From NCBI RefSeq assembly GCF_019633745.1, contig NZ_CP037968.1:124001-188000 (forward strand): a stretch of 64,000 bases of DNA. The letters are read 5' to 3'. Of the stretch, positions 1 through 12,431 are shown piece after piece (within the stretch, counting starts at the first letter, position 1; each line of letters starts with the position of its first letter). The stretch comes from Methanofollis formosanus (GTDB lineage Archaea > Halobacteriota > Methanomicrobia > Methanomicrobiales > Methanofollaceae). The notes under the pieces were generated by a model. That model was not told where the DNA came from and searched no databases. It saw only the letters and a program-made list of their open reading frames with translations. Position numbers and translations under genes: made by a program.

Positions 1-1
1 C

Positions 2-1542
2 GACCTCGCGCTCGTCCCCGAAGAGCCCGGCTGCTACCTGTACCGCGACGCCGACGGGACGGTGATCTATGTCGGCAAGGCGAAGCACCTGAAGCGACGG
101 GTGTCGAGTTATTTCCAGAAGCACGACCACGACGCGAAGACGCAGAAACTCATCGGGCAGATCGCCTCGGCCGAGTTCATCGTGACCGGAACCGAGGTCG
201 AGGCACTGATCCTGGAGAACACCCTCATCAAGCGGCACCAGCCGAAGTACAACATCGACCTCAAGGACGCCCGGCGGTACGCTTACATCCACCTCAGCGC
301 GGACGCGTTCCCGCGGATCGCGATCGCCCGCGAGGTCGGTGACGACGGCGAGTACTTCGGGCCCTTCGTCTCCGCGAAGGAACGTGACGAGGTGCTCGAA
401 GTGGTGAAGAGGGCCTTCGGTCTCCGCTCGTGCCGGCGCCTCCCGAAGCGCCCCTGTCTCCGCCGTCACCTCGGCATCTGTGCGGCGCCGTGTACCGGGA
501 CGATGCCCGAGGAGGAGTACGCCGCACGGGTGAACCGAGCACGGGCCGTGCTGCGGGGCCGGGGAAACGATCTCATCGAAGAGATGGAGGCCGAGATGGC
601 CGAGCGGTCGGAGCGCCTTGAGTTCGAACGGGCCCTCGAACTCCGCGACGAGATCGCGGCGGTGCGGCACCTGGCCGAACGGCAGCGGATGGAGCGGCGG
701 ACCGACCACGACGAGGACATCATCGCCTACCAGGAGCAGGACGGCAATCTTTTCCTCCTCCTCTTCCATGTCGAGAAGGGCACCCTCACCGGAAAACAGG
801 AGTACGTCTTCGAGGCCTCGGACGACGCCGTCGAGGAGTTCCTGGTCCAGTACTATGGGGAGCACGCCCCGCCGAAAGAGGTGGTCCTCCCGACCGGGGT
901 CGGCGAACCGGTCGCGGACTACCTCGCCGACCGCCGGGGGGGGAAGGTGCGGGTGACGGTCCCGCAGCGGGGCGACAAGAGACGGCTCCTCGACCTCGCG
1001 GGCAAAAACCTGGACCTCACCTTCTTCGCCGACCGGATGAAGGTCGAGGCCCTCAGGGAAGACCTCCGTCTCCCCGACCCCCCGAATGTCATCGAGTGTT
1101 TCGACATCTCCCACCTCGCCGGCACGGCGATGGTCGGGTCGATGGTGCAGTTCAGGGGCGGGCGGCCGGACAAACGGAACTACCGGCGTTTCAAGATCAG
1201 GACGGTCGAGGGGATCGACGACTTCGCGGCGATCGCCGAGGTGGTCGGCCGCCGGTACGCCCGTCTCCTCTGGGAGGGGAAGTCGATGCCCGACCTGGTG
1301 ATCGTCGACGGCGGCAAGGGGCAGTTGAAGGCGGCGACCGACGCGATCGCCGCCCTCGGCCTGCGTCTCCCGATCATCTCGATCGCCAAGCGCGAGGAGG
1401 AGATCTATGTGCCCGGTTTCCCGCACCCCCTCCCGATCAAAAACGACGCCCGCTCTTCCCTCTTCGTGCAGGAGATCAGGGACGAGGCGCACCGCTTTGC
1501 GATCACCTACAACCGCTTCCTGCGGAGGAAGGCGATGAGAGG

Positions 1543-1546
<4 letters not shown>
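2..1546 (+). CDS. uvrC: Excinuclease ABC subunit C (5' end outside window)
   Basis: UvrC makes the dual incisions around bulky DNA lesions in the UvrABC nucleotide excision repair pathway. The frame is open from base 2, so the true start lies upstream. The visible N-terminus is the GIY-YIG nuclease domain (a GCYLY stretch, then VIYVGKAKHLKRR). A UvrB-binding UVR region follows (ERLEFERALELRDEI, about residue 205). The RNase H-like C-terminal nuclease domain contains IECFDISH and VIVDGGKGQL, where acidic catalytic residues are expected. The stop overlaps the uvrB start as ATGA, so the two are translationally coupled. Codon use is GC-rich, like the rest of the core. Identity is firm. Confidence 0.97.
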
Positions 1547-3483
<1,937 letters not shown>

Positions 3484-3562
3484 AACGCCCCCCGCAGGAT
3501 GAAGACGGGCCGGGAAGACAGAATTCGAAAGAGGGAGTTGCCCCCCCTCGCCGATCTTCATT

Positions 3563-4351
3563 CTATTTCTTGATGAAGATCTTCTGTATCGGGTCGAAGG
3601 GAGCGAAAAGGTCCTCGACCTCCCGTCCCAGATACTCGGTCTTGCCCATCACATAGTAGCCCCCCATCCCGAGAGACCCGTGGATCATCCGCACCAGGTC
3701 GGTCTTCTGTTTCTCGTTGAAATAGATGGTCACGTTCCTGCACGAGACGAGGTCCAGAAAACGGGCCGCCGGGATATTGGTCATCAGGTCGTGATGGGAG
3801 AAGCGGATCAGGCTTTTCAGTTCGGGCTTTGCCTCGTATTTCCCGTCCTCGGTGCGGGTAAAGTGCCGCTGGATCTGCCGCTCGTTGAGGTTCTTGAGGG
3901 CCCGGGCATCGTACACGCCTTCCCGCGCCTTCTCGAGCACTTTCCGATCGATATCGGTCGCATAGATGGTGCAGTCGATCTCGTGCGTGAACGAGAGGTC
4001 CCTGGCAAGCATCGCGTAGGTGTACGCTTCCTCGCCGGTCGCACACCCGGCACACCAGATCCGTATCCGTGTCTTCTTCTTGAGGATCTCGGGGAGCACC
4101 TGCTGGCGCACCAGCGAGAAGACCTCGGGGTCGCGCAGGAACTCGGTCACATTGATGGTGAGCGCGTTCCTGAGAAGATCCTTCTCGTCCGCCTCGGAGA
4201 GGAGATATTTGTGGTAGTCGGCAAACGATTCGTTGCCTGAGATCCGCATCCTGGAGAGGACACGGCGGCGTATGTAGTCTTCCTTGTAGTTGGAGGTCTT
4301 GATCCCCACAACTCGCTCGATCGTCCGGTTGAGTGCTGCAAAGTCGTCCAT
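3563..4351 (-). CDS. cheR: CheR chemoreceptor methyltransferase
   Basis: CheR uses S-adenosylmethionine to methylate glutamates on chemoreceptors and so sets adaptation in archaeal chemotaxis. The 262-aa protein has the helical N-domain (residues 1-75, with RRRVLSRMR) and the SAM-binding Rossmann domain with IWCAGCATGEEAY (about 98-110) and LVSCRNVTIYF. It lies 19 bp downstream of the chemoreceptor gene on the same strand, as the last gene of a parA-mcp-cheR operon. The receptor next door is its likely substrate. It converges on uvrB with about 80 bp between the stops. Confidence 0.96.
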   Translation of the reverse strand: MDDFAALNRTIERVVGIKTSNYKEDYIRRRVLSRMRISGNESFADYHKYLLSEADEKDLLRNALTINVTEFLRDPEVFSLVRQQVLPEILKKKTRIRIWCAGCATGEEAYTYAMLARDLSFTHEIDCTIYATDIDRKVLEKAREGVYDARALKNLNERQIQRHFTRTEDGKYEAKPELKSLIRFSHHDLMTNIPAARFLDLVSCRNVTIYFNEKQKTDLVRMIHGSLGMGGYYVMGKTEYLGREVEDLFAPFDPIQKIFIKK

Positions 4352-4370
4352 GGTGGCTGGTCCCTGAATA

Positions 4371-6869
4371 CTATTGAGTTTTGAAGGTGCCCATCTTCCC
4401 TTTCAGTTCGGCCGAAAGCCCTGCAAGTTCCTGGGCGGCGCTCCCGACCTCCTGCGTCGAGGCGCTGACCTCCTCGGCGAGGGCGGCCATGTCTTCCGTC
4501 TGCTTGAGGTTCTCTTTGGTCTTGCTCGCGGCCTGCTCCATCATCTCCATGATCTTGCCGGTCTCCTCGGCCTGGTCCTCGGTCGCCCGGGTGATCTCGG
4601 TGATCGCACTCGCGGCGTCGTTGATGTCGGCACTGATCCTGGTGAGGACGGTGATGGCGCGGTTGACGCTGTCGATCCCCTCCTGGATCTCCTGGTGGGA
4701 GGCCCGCATCGATTCGGCGGTCTGCTCGCTCTCTTTCTGGATGGAGGCGATCAGTTCCTCGATCTGCTGGCTCGCCTCTCTCGAGTCGCCGGCCAGGTTC
4801 CTGATCTCGCCGGCGACGACGGCAAAGCCGCGGCCGTGCTCGCCGGCCCTGGCCGCCTCGATCGCGGCGTTGAGGGCGAGCAGGTTGGTCTGGCTGGAGA
4901 TCTCGTTGATCAACTTCACGATCTTGGTGATCTCGTGCATCTGGTCGTTGAGGTGCCCGATATCCCTGACCGTCGCCTCCGAGACCGTCCCGACGGCCTC
5001 CATCTTCTGGTACGCGATTTTTCCGATCTCAGCCCCGGCCCGTCCTTCCTCGACCGAGGCCTGGGCCTTCTGCATGATCTCCTGGGTGGTGCTTGCGATC
5101 TCCTCGATCGATGCCGAAAGGTCGGAGATGCTCCGGTTCACGCTCTCGATACTCTCGAGAAGGTCGCGGGAGGACTCGGAGGACTGCTGGGTCGCGAGGG
5201 CCACCTGCTCGGTGGCCTTGCCGATATCGGCCGCACCCCTGCCGGTCTCTCTGGAGGTCTCGTCCAGGAAGTTCACGGCCTGGTTCACCTCCTCGATGAT
5301 CGCCCTGAAGTTCTCCAGCGAATGGTTGTAGTCCGTCTTCACCGCGGCCAGGAGGTCGTCCTCGCCGATGGCGACGCCGGTGGAAAGGTCGCCGTCGGCG
5401 GCGGCGGCCATCACCGTGCCGAGTTCGGCGGCATTCCTCTCGATCCGCCGCGCCCGCTCATCGGCCTCGGCCATGAGGGCCTTGATCTCCTCCTCCTTCT
5501 CGCGCTGCCTGGTGACGTCGTTGTAGACGATGATGATGCCGGTCAGGTCGCCTCCGGCCGAGAGGAGGGGGATCCCGTACTGCTCGAGGATGTGGGTGCC
5601 GCTCGGGAGTTCGACCGTTACTTCGCCGCGGCAGCGCCTCCTGTACTGGAGCGCCTGCTTGAGTCCTTCGCCTTTCTGTTCGAGGATCCTGAAGGAGCGC
5701 ACGCTCATCCCCTCCAGGTTCCCGAACGGGATCCCTGACATCGCGGCATAGGCCTCGTTGGCCGAGATGATGGTGAGGTCAGGGGAGAGGAGGAGGATGG
5801 GCATCGGGTTCTGGTCGACGATCGTCTGGGTGCGGATCTGGAGGTCTTTGATCTCGGTCATCTCCTCCTTGAGTTGCGCTTCCTTCTCCCTGACGTCGGT
5901 GACGTCGTAGAAGATGAAGAGGGCCCGGTCGGTCCGGCCCGCCTGATCGACGAGCGGGATCCCGTACTGCTCGACGACCTTGCTCTTCTTTCCGACGGTG
6001 AGTTCGAGCGTCGACTGCGTCTTTCTGCCCCGCGAGAAGACGTGGTTGTTCCTGTCCCCGGCAAGGTGCTTGATCCCGACGCGGCTCTTCGCGCCCGAGG
6101 TGAGGCGCTCTTTGGAGTCCTCCATCAACTCGCAGTAAGCATCGTTGAGAGCGAGCACCTTCAAGTTCCGGTCGATGAGGGCCATCGGCATCGGGTTTTC
6201 CAGGAAGACGGTCTGCAGCCAGAGGTCGGATTTCTCTTTCTCCTGCATCCGGGAGAAGATCGCCTGGATCGCATCGGCAAGGTTCCTGAGTTCGTCGGTA
6301 TAGACGGCGGCGTCCAGGTGCAGAGAGGCGTCGCCGCCGAGGGCGTCGGCCATCTTTTGCACCGACGCCTTCGACCCGGCCACCTCCTCTTCCAGTCTTG
6401 CGACGGCCGCCTGGTGCTCTTCCTGTATCCTGGCGGTCTCTTCTTCCAGTCGTGCAACCGTTGCCCGATCTTCCTGCACCCTCTCGAGGGTGCGGTTGAA
6501 CACCCCGGCGAGGTCCTGCAGTTCCGGGGAGAGGGTATCGGCCCTGACCGGTGCAGGAGATGCACTGGCAAGGGCCTGCTGCAGGGCGCCGGTGAGCGCG
6601 GTGACCGCTTCGTCGGGTACCCCTGCAGGGGCCTTTTCTTCCTGCATCTTTGAAATGACCCCGGCGACGGCGTCTGCAAGAGCTTTGAGCTCTTCAGGGA
6701 TCTCCTCAGTGTCCACCGGCACCGAGAAGTCGCCTTCCAGCGCCGACCGCAGTGCCGCTGCCAGGTCGCCGACCCGCTCCATCAGGGCCTCTCTCTCCTC
6801 CTCGTTCCCGTTCAGTGCCGACGGCGCGGCAAAAAGTGCCTGTCTTCCAGGTTTTTCCGAAATCATCAT
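4371..6869 (-). CDS. Soluble methyl-accepting chemotaxis protein with two PAS domains
   Basis: This is a chemoreceptor of about 832 aa with no hydrophobic segment, so it should sit in the cytoplasm. The order is an N-terminal helical region with repeated PELxxLA-type helices (residues ~10-200), two PAS sensor domains (about 218-330 and 350-460; each has an EQYGIPL segment and one has [13 protein letters not shown]), then a long coiled-coil signalling domain. The signalling hairpin tip [31 protein letters not shown] is at about 665-695 (key residues shown across the kinase-contact region). The start is set at one of two tandem ATGs just after a GAGGTG ribosome site; a GTG two codons upstream is also possible. 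It sits between the parA-like gene and cheR. Confidence 0.93.
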   Translation of the reverse strand: MMISEKPGRQALFAAPSALNGNEEEREALMERVGDLAAALRSALEGDFSVPVDTEEIPEELKALADAVAGVISKMQEEKAPAGVPDEAVTALTGALQQALASASPAPVRADTLSPELQDLAGVFNRTLERVQEDRATVARLEEETARIQEEHQAAVARLEEEVAGSKASVQKMADALGGDASLHLDAAVYTDELRNLADAIQAIFSRMQEKEKSDLWLQTVFLENPMPMALIDRNLKVLALNDAYCELMEDSKERLTSGAKSRVGIKHLAGDRNNHVFSRGRKTQSTLELTVGKKSKVVEQYGIPLVDQAGRTDRALFIFYDVTDVREKEAQLKEEMTEIKDLQIRTQTIVDQNPMPILLLSPDLTIISANEAYAAMSGIPFGNLEGMSVRSFRILEQKGEGLKQALQYRRRCRGEVTVELPSGTHILEQYGIPLLSAGGDLTGIIIVYNDVTRQREKEEEIKALMAEADERARRIERNAAELGTVMAAAADGDLSTGVAIGEDDLLAAVKTDYNHSLENFRAIIEEVNQAVNFLDETSRETGRGAADIGKATEQVALATQQSSESSRDLLESIESVNRSISDLSASIEEIASTTQEIMQKAQASVEEGRAGAEIGKIAYQKMEAVGTVSEATVRDIGHLNDQMHEITKIVKLINEISSQTNLLALNAAIEAARAGEHGRGFAVVAGEIRNLAGDSREASQQIEELIASIQKESEQTAESMRASHQEIQEGIDSVNRAITVLTRISADINDAASAITEITRATEDQAEETGKIMEMMEQAASKTKENLKQTEDMAALAEEVSASTQEVGSAAQELAGLSAELKGKMGTFKTQ

Positions 6870-6887
6870 CTCCACCTCTGTATCTGA

Positions 6888-7715
6888 TCAGTTCCACTCG
6901 CCCACGAAGGCCGCGATCTCCCGATACGCCGCGCCGGCGGGACAGTCCGGGGCATAATGGGAGATCGGGAGGCCGTGCTCCTGCGCCTCCGGGACCTCCG
7001 GGGAGTATGGGACGATCTCCACCCTGAGAAAGGTCCTGGCCGCCTCGGCCTCGACCGGGTCTTTCTTCTCTTCGTCGTCGTCCGGTGCGAAACGGCGTCT
7101 CATCCAGGAGAAGAACCCTCGGGGTCGCTCAGGCGGGGGCGTCCGCGCGGTGATGAGGGCCATCTCGGGCCTGATGCTCACCCCCACATGCGCCTCGATG
7201 TCCCCGAAGATCGCCTTCATCGTCGCGACGCCGCCCAGGGCGAAGAACCCGGGGTCCAGGTTGACGACGACATGGTCGGCGGCGACCATCCCGTTGATGA
7301 CGAGCTGGCCCATGCTCGGCGGGGTGTCGACGAGGACGACGTCATACGCTGCGGCCCCGTCGGCAAGGGCGTCCCTGAGGATGGTCGCCCGTCCTTCGAC
7401 CGAGTAGAGGTAGGGTTCGGCCCCGACCAGGTCGAGAGAAGACGGGAGAAGATCGATCCCCGATTCGGTCGTGACCACCGCCTCCTGCAGCCCGACCTCA
7501 GGAAAGTCCTCGACCCTGCTCATGAAGAGGTCATAGATGCTCGTCTCGGAGGACCCCGGAACGACGCCGAGGCCTGAGGTCGCATTTGCCTGGGGGTCGC
7601 TGTCCACGACCAGGACGCTCTTCCCCGCCTTCTGAAGATACCCCGCGATGTTGAGGCACGAGGTCGTCTTGCCGGTCCCTCCTTTATGGTGGGCAAATGC
7701 GATGCACCGAATGAT
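6888..7715 (-). CDS. ParA/MinD-family ATPase with non-standard start codon
   Basis: A deviant Walker ATPase of the ParA type, used to position plasmids, chromosomes or protein arrays. The deviant Walker A KGGTGKTT appears near residue 12, followed by VVDSDPQANATSGLG and VLVDTPPSMG. About 275 aa. The family's usual N-terminus (MIRCIAFxxxKGGTGKT) is present, but the codon where ATG is expected reads ATC (7715-7713), followed by ATT, with a GGTGAG ribosome site directly upstream. The only ATG/GTG starts in frame lie past the P-loop, which would destroy function. It is the first gene of an operon with the soluble chemoreceptor and cheR, which suggests a role in placing the receptor array. Confidence 0.85.
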   Translation of the reverse strand: MIRCIAFAHHKGGTGKTTSCLNIAGYLQKAGKSVLVVDSDPQANATSGLGVVPGSSETSIYDLFMSRVEDFPEVGLQEAVVTTESGIDLLPSSLDLVGAEPYLYSVEGRATILRDALADGAAAYDVVLVDTPPSMGQLVINGMVAADHVVVNLDPGFFALGGVATMKAIFGDIEAHVGVSIRPEMALITARTPPPERPRGFFSWMRRRFAPDDDEEKKDPVEAEAARTFLRVEIVPYSPEVPEAQEHGLPISHYAPDCPAGAAYREIAAFVGEWN

Positions 7716-7720
7716 CTCAC

Positions 7721-8095
7721 CCTGTTATGAGAATTTCACATGATTCATTATAAAGATTTATATTTTGTATATATTTTATATTCGATATTCTTTTATTTCA
7801 GTCGGTTTTTCTCCCTTTGTTCCCGGCAAAAACTCCAGGAATTCGGGCCCGGTACACATCTCTCCCTCTTTCATCAGAATCGGGCATGAGTCAAGAGCAC
7901 GCCTCAAGCATATGGGATGAACATTTCAGATCAAATTTGATCAATTCTTGCCCCTCATCCCTGCGTTCGAGGAGCGAATCGAAGTCGAGCATCATGCCGC
8001 CCCTTGGCTATCTTCGTCGTGGGGGGTTCCGGGGGAGAACTCCGGCCGGCGAAGGCTCCATCTTCTCGAATCCCTCCGGTCGTCCATCCCCGGAT
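7721..8095. promoter_or_regulatory. AT-rich promoter region of the chemoreceptor operon, then empty spacer
   Basis: Bases 7735-7800 are strongly AT-rich, in contrast with the GC-rich genes on either side. They contain several TATA-like stretches on the minus strand, as expected for the promoter of the parA-mcp-cheR operon. From about 7800 to 8095 I see no gene-like frame. The 3' end of the Dna2-like gene faces into it from the right. Confidence 0.5.
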
Positions 8096-11000
8096 TCAGG
8101 CCGTCCTGTACACGCTCACCCTCCCGGCCCCGTCAGGAGAGAACTCGCGCATTTCGCCCCTATCACAGAAGGCGAGGAGGGCAAGCATATGTTCGAGCCC
8201 TGCCGCCGCCTTCTCATGTCTGAGCAGGTCGAAGGAGGGTTCCAGGAGGGGACGGGGCAGGAAGACGATGCACTTGGCCCGCGCCCGCGTCACCGAGACG
8301 TTGAGGCGGTTGAGGCTGTAGATGAACGCGGCCTCTCGCAGGGCGGTCTCGGTATCGCTGACGCCGTAGGAGACGATGACCACCTCGCACTGCTGGCCCT
8401 GCATCTTGTCGACGGTATCGACGAAGGGCTCGGAGTGCCAGGTGCGGCGGCCGGCGAGGGCCTGGTTGATCGCCGCGATCTGGGCGTGGTGCGGGCTGAC
8501 GATGAAGAGCCCACGGCGCCAGAAGGCGCCGTCGCCGCTCTTCGATGCCGGATAGGGCGTCTCTTCGTCAGGCCGGCAGAGCCTTTCCCGCAGGGCGCAG
8601 GCGAGGTCGGCGACCAGTCCGGCCTCTTCCCGGTTCTCGACGGCGGCCCGCACCTCCTCCAGCACGACGACGACGAGTGGATAGGCGGGGTCCAGGACAT
8701 ACTCGAGGAAGGGGTCGCGGGCTTCTCCCTCCAGGAGCCGGATCCGCTGGCCGGCGACGGCTTCGGTTGCCGGGCGGTAGCCGCTGCCGTACAGGCTCTC
8801 TGCCGAGAAGCGGGAGAGCGTCTCGTTCATCCGCCAGTTCTCGAGGAGCTGGACGGTGAAGGAGTCGTCGCCCTCCCCGTCCCGGCGTCTCATCCAGGCA
8901 AAGATCGAGTCCTGCAACTCGTTCTCCTCCTCCTCCTCTTCGGCGGTGCTCGCCACGACCGGCGGGAGCTGGAGGTCGTCGCCGGCCAGGACCAGTCTGC
9001 CTGTCCCGTCGAGGAGGGGGAGGAGGAGCGCGAGTTCGCCGAACTGCATCTGCGAGGCCTCGTCGATGATGAGGAGGTCGAAGGCCGGGAGGTGGGTGCG
9101 GTACTTGTGGAAGGCCTGCGCCGTCCCGCCGAGGACAAAGCGTTCCGGCACCTTCGTCATCTTCTTGACGACGTCGCGGCCGAGGACCAGGAGGGCGTGG
9201 CCCTTCGGGCTGGTCGCCTTCTCGAGTTTGCAGACCGAGAGGTCGAGCCCGAAGTCCCCGGCCGTCAGGTCCTGGAGTTCGAAGAGGAGGTTCTCGATGG
9301 CGGCGTGGGTGAGGGCGCTCACCGCGATCCTGACCCGGCCCTTCTTTGCCCGGGCGATCTCGAGGACCGTGTGGGCGAGGAAGTGCGTCTTGCCGGTGCC
9401 GGGCGGGCCCCAGACCAGGGTGAGCCGGTTCTCGAGGATCCGGGAGAAGGCCCGCCGCTGGCTCGCGGTGAACCCGGCGAGCGCCTCCGGGTCGGGATGG
9501 CAGAGGGCGGGCATCGGCACGGCAAAGGCCCGCGGCTCCCTGAGAAGCGTAAGGAGGTCGCTCTCTCTCATGGCGTCGGACTCCTCGATCTGCTCGAGGA
9601 CCCTCGCGGAGGTGAAGTCGGTCGCCCGCGGGAAGAGGAGGGCGTGGTCGCCGGCCTCGAACTGCTCCTGCTCGGCGGCGCACCTGACCGCGAGGACGAG
9701 CCGCGCCACCCGCCCGTCGCGGTTTGTCTCGACCTCCGTCACCCCGGCAAACCTCACCTCGCCCTGTGGGGGTGCGGTGGTGGCGGCGTACAGGGAGTCG
9801 TCGAAGGCCCGGGCGGCCCGCAGTCCCTCGGCGGTGTCGGGGACGAGGAGGTAGCCGGGGAGGCCGCCGGTGGTGGGGAGCGCCGCCTCGTCGAGACGGG
9901 AGAGCACCTGCCAGCGTTCGCCGTCGATACACCGCAGCCTGACCCTGACCCCGGTCCATTCGGCCTCGGCCTGCGGGAGGCACCGGGCCCGCCGCACCTC
10001 GGCCGCCGCCGTCGCCGCCTCTGTCCTGACGGTCGCCGCAAGGGCGTCGAGTTCAGGATGGTCGTACCGGTGGACCGGTGGGAAGGCGAACTTCTCGGCC
10101 CACCGGTGCGGGCGGGAACGGTCCCTGACGGCGCTGAGCAGGTCGCCGGCGGTGCGGAGCCGCCGGGCGACCTCGTCCCTCGTCCACTCCAGCGCCTCGG
10201 TGCGCCCGCCGTACCACGCCATCGCGACGGCGTCGCTCTTCATCCGGTTGCCGAGCGCCGGCCAGAAGAGGTCCGAAGGTTTGAACGCGGCCGGGTGGTC
10301 GGGGCCGAGAAGAGCGGCGAGGGCGTCGGGGAGGCGGGCGGCAACCGGCACCGGCAGGGCGGCCGACCCGGCAAGGACGCGGGAGAGCACCACCACCGGG
10401 TACCTGGTCCGGTTGCCGTTCACGCCGGCATAATACTGAAGAAGCGGGAGGGCTTGGGGTGCGATCTCCGGGTCGTCGGCGCATTCCCTGAGAAGTTCGA
10501 GGAGGAGGAGGCGTTCGCCTTCGTCGAGGACATAGGTCTGGAGCGAACGCTGTTCGGTGAACGGGTGGCCCTGGTTGTATTGGTCGAGGGTCTCGAGTTC
10601 CCGGTGGAGCGCCCTGACGAATGCTTTCCCGACCTCCCCGCACTCCTCCGGGCTCGCGGCGACCTCTACCCGGACCGCTGACGGGGCGGGGTAGACGTCC
10701 TTGCCCTTGAACCGCCTGAACCCGGCGGCATAGAGCCGGCCCCCGATTGGTTCTTTCTGGAGGGTGAGGACGACCCCGATGCTCTCGTTGATCGGGAGGG
10801 AGGGCGAGGCCCCGTCGAGCGAGACGACCTCGCCGCTCGTGAGAGCCCTGACCTGCCGTCTGAGCCGCTCGCCCTTCCCCCGCAGCGAGCCGCACCGTTC
10901 CAGGACGTCGTCTGCCGCCGGGTCGGCGAGGAACTCCTCGAGATCGCCGAGGCCGTCGACCCCGAGGTCGTGGAGGTAGCGCCTGGCCCCGGTGGTGAGA

Positions 11001-11782
11001 CCGGGCAGGAGGGAGACCGACTTTCTCTCCTCCGCCTCCCGCCGGCACGAAGCAAAGAAGGGGCACGCCTCGCAGCCGGGCCTGAGGTGCCAGGGGAGGT
11101 CGTGGGGCGGGGTGCGCATGATCGCCCCGAGGTCGCGGGCGAGGAACGCCTCCAGCACCCGGAGGTCGGGGGCGATCTCCACCGTCTCCGGGGCTTCGGC
11201 GTCCTGGAGCCAGACCCCGGCGCAGGCGTGGTCGACGCTCCGCCCGATGCCCTGCTCCTCCAGCACCGCCTCGATGATGAGGGCGTACAGGGCGACCTGG
11301 ACGCGGTGGCCGATCTTCACCTGGTCGGTCGCCTTGAGGTCGATCACCCGGAGGCGCTCGTCGCCGAGAGACCAGATGAGGTCCGGGTGGCTCTCGTGAA
11401 AGGCGCAGACCGTCGGGTCGAGGCCGAAGCGCTGGTAAAATCCCGGCGGGGCGACGAGGGTGGACTGGTAGATCCCGGTGCCCGCCGGCGCCTCGGCGAG
11501 GAGACGGAGACTTTCCTGCACCCCGAACCGCCGTTCATGGAAGGGGCCGGCCCCGGGCGCGACCAGCACCTCGCCCGGGATCCGTCGGCCGACGACCTCC
11601 TCCTCCCACGCAAACCCCTTCTCCCTGAGCAGGTCGGTGACCATGCTCTGCTCTTCCACGGGTTCAGGGATGCCGAGGGCGGGGCGGGCCTGCGGCGGGG
11701 CGGCGGCGTACCTGAGGAACCGCGGGCACTGATGATGAAAATAGCGGGCGACAAGGGAAGGGCTGAGGTTGCTTGGGGGCAT
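8096..11782 (-). CDS. Dna2-like nuclease-SF1 helicase fusion
   Basis: A 1228-aa fusion of a RecB/Cas4-type nuclease to a superfamily 1B helicase. The N-terminal half has the PD-(D/E)XK core (HPDLIWSL, then RVIDLKATD near residue 165, then QVALYAL) and Cys clusters (CPRFLRY near 19; CEACPFFASC near 250) that fit an Fe-S nuclease. The C-terminal half has Walker A GPPGTGKTHF, Walker B LLIIDEASQ, a GDDLQLPP motif, ENWRMN, and the final RLNVSVTRAR. All helicase motifs look intact. The family acts in DNA end processing or repair in archaea and is also seen in defence contexts. It stands alone on the minus strand. Confidence 0.88.
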   Translation of the reverse strand: MPPSNLSPSLVARYFHHQCPRFLRYAAAPPQARPALGIPEPVEEQSMVTDLLREKGFAWEEEVVGRRIPGEVLVAPGAGPFHERRFGVQESLRLLAEAPAGTGIYQSTLVAPPGFYQRFGLDPTVCAFHESHPDLIWSLGDERLRVIDLKATDQVKIGHRVQVALYALIIEAVLEEQGIGRSVDHACAGVWLQDAEAPETVEIAPDLRVLEAFLARDLGAIMRTPPHDLPWHLRPGCEACPFFASCRREAEERKSVSLLPGLTTGARRYLHDLGVDGLGDLEEFLADPAADDVLERCGSLRGKGERLRRQVRALTSGEVVSLDGASPSLPINESIGVVLTLQKEPIGGRLYAAGFRRFKGKDVYPAPSAVRVEVAASPEECGEVGKAFVRALHRELETLDQYNQGHPFTEQRSLQTYVLDEGERLLLLELLRECADDPEIAPQALPLLQYYAGVNGNRTRYPVVVLSRVLAGSAALPVPVAARLPDALAALLGPDHPAAFKPSDLFWPALGNRMKSDAVAMAWYGGRTEALEWTRDEVARRLRTAGDLLSAVRDRSRPHRWAEKFAFPPVHRYDHPELDALAATVRTEAATAAAEVRRARCLPQAEAEWTGVRVRLRCIDGERWQVLSRLDEAALPTTGGLPGYLLVPDTAEGLRAARAFDDSLYAATTAPPQGEVRFAGVTEVETNRDGRVARLVLAVRCAAEQEQFEAGDHALLFPRATDFTSARVLEQIEESDAMRESDLLTLLREPRAFAVPMPALCHPDPEALAGFTASQRRAFSRILENRLTLVWGPPGTGKTHFLAHTVLEIARAKKGRVRIAVSALTHAAIENLLFELQDLTAGDFGLDLSVCKLEKATSPKGHALLVLGRDVVKKMTKVPERFVLGGTAQAFHKYRTHLPAFDLLIIDEASQMQFGELALLLPLLDGTGRLVLAGDDLQLPPVVASTAEEEEEENELQDSIFAWMRRRDGEGDDSFTVQLLENWRMNETLSRFSAESLYGSGYRPATEAVAGQRIRLLEGEARDPFLEYVLDPAYPLVVVVLEEVRAAVENREEAGLVADLACALRERLCRPDEETPYPASKSGDGAFWRRGLFIVSPHHAQIAAINQALAGRRTWHSEPFVDTVDKMQGQQCEVVIVSYGVSDTETALREAAFIYSLNRLNVSVTRARAKCIVFLPRPLLEPSFDLLRHEKAAAGLEHMLALLAFCDRGEMREFSPDGAGRVSVYRTA

Positions 11783-11893
11783 CGGTTAGATCTGTTGTGA
11801 GGGAGGGCACAAATAGTCGGCGGCCCCGGCGCACATTCTTATAGCGCGGTGCCGACGGGGGTGCGTGTGCCATGCACACGGGGGGAGTCTGAT

Positions 11894-12418
11894 ATGGTCT
11901 TAGAATATCTTACGGCGCCGCTCTGGTCCCCGTACCTCGCCGGGGTCGGGGTCGGCGTGATGGCGGTGCTCTCGTTTCTTCTTGCCGACCGGCCGCTCGG
12001 GTGCTCGACGGCGTTTGTCAAGACGAGCGGAATGGTCGAGGTCGCGGTGCGGGGAGAAGGAGTGAAGGAACATCCGTATTACCGAAAATATGTCCCGCAG
12101 GTCGACGGCTCGTGGATGATCGTCGTCGGGATCGTCATCGGGGCGTTTCTCTCGGCCATGCTCTCGGGCGTCTTCGCCCTCGCCTGGGTGCCGCCGCTCT
12201 GGGGTGAGACCTTCGGGTACGATCCGGTCGTCCGCGTCCTGGTCGCCCTGGCCGGCGGGTTTCTCCTGGGGTTCGGTGCCCGGTGGGCCGGGGGGTGTAC
12301 GAGCGGGCACGGGATCAGCGGGACACTTCAGCTCTCGGTCAACAGCATCATCGCAGCGGCCTTCTTCTTCATCGGCGGGATCGCAACAGCGATGGCGATC
12401 TACGGGGTCCCGTTCTGA
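11894..12418 (+). CDS. YeeE/YedE family sulfur transporter, first half
   Basis: A 174-aa integral membrane protein of the YeeE/YedE (DUF395) family, which imports thiosulfate or related sulfur species. It has about four hydrophobic segments and the family signature GARWAGGCTSGHGISG near residues 133-148, with the conserved Cys in the translocation path. The ATG at 11894 is preferred because it follows a GGGGGAG ribosome site; an upstream ATG at 11849 would add 15 unconserved residues. The second half follows 13 bp downstream, so together they make a two-subunit form of a protein that is one chain elsewhere. Confidence 0.88.
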   Translation: MVLEYLTAPLWSPYLAGVGVGVMAVLSFLLADRPLGCSTAFVKTSGMVEVAVRGEGVKEHPYYRKYVPQVDGSWMIVVGIVIGAFLSAMLSGVFALAWVPPLWGETFGYDPVVRVLVALAGGFLLGFGARWAGGCTSGHGISGTLQLSVNSIIAAAFFFIGGIATAMAIYGVPF

Positions 12419-12431
12419 GGAGACGAAGAGC

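Noticed and set aside
7817-10681. A 950-codon open frame on the plus strand
   Set aside because: It lies antisense to the Dna2-like gene, whose motifs are complete. GC-rich third positions make long false frames on the opposite strand.
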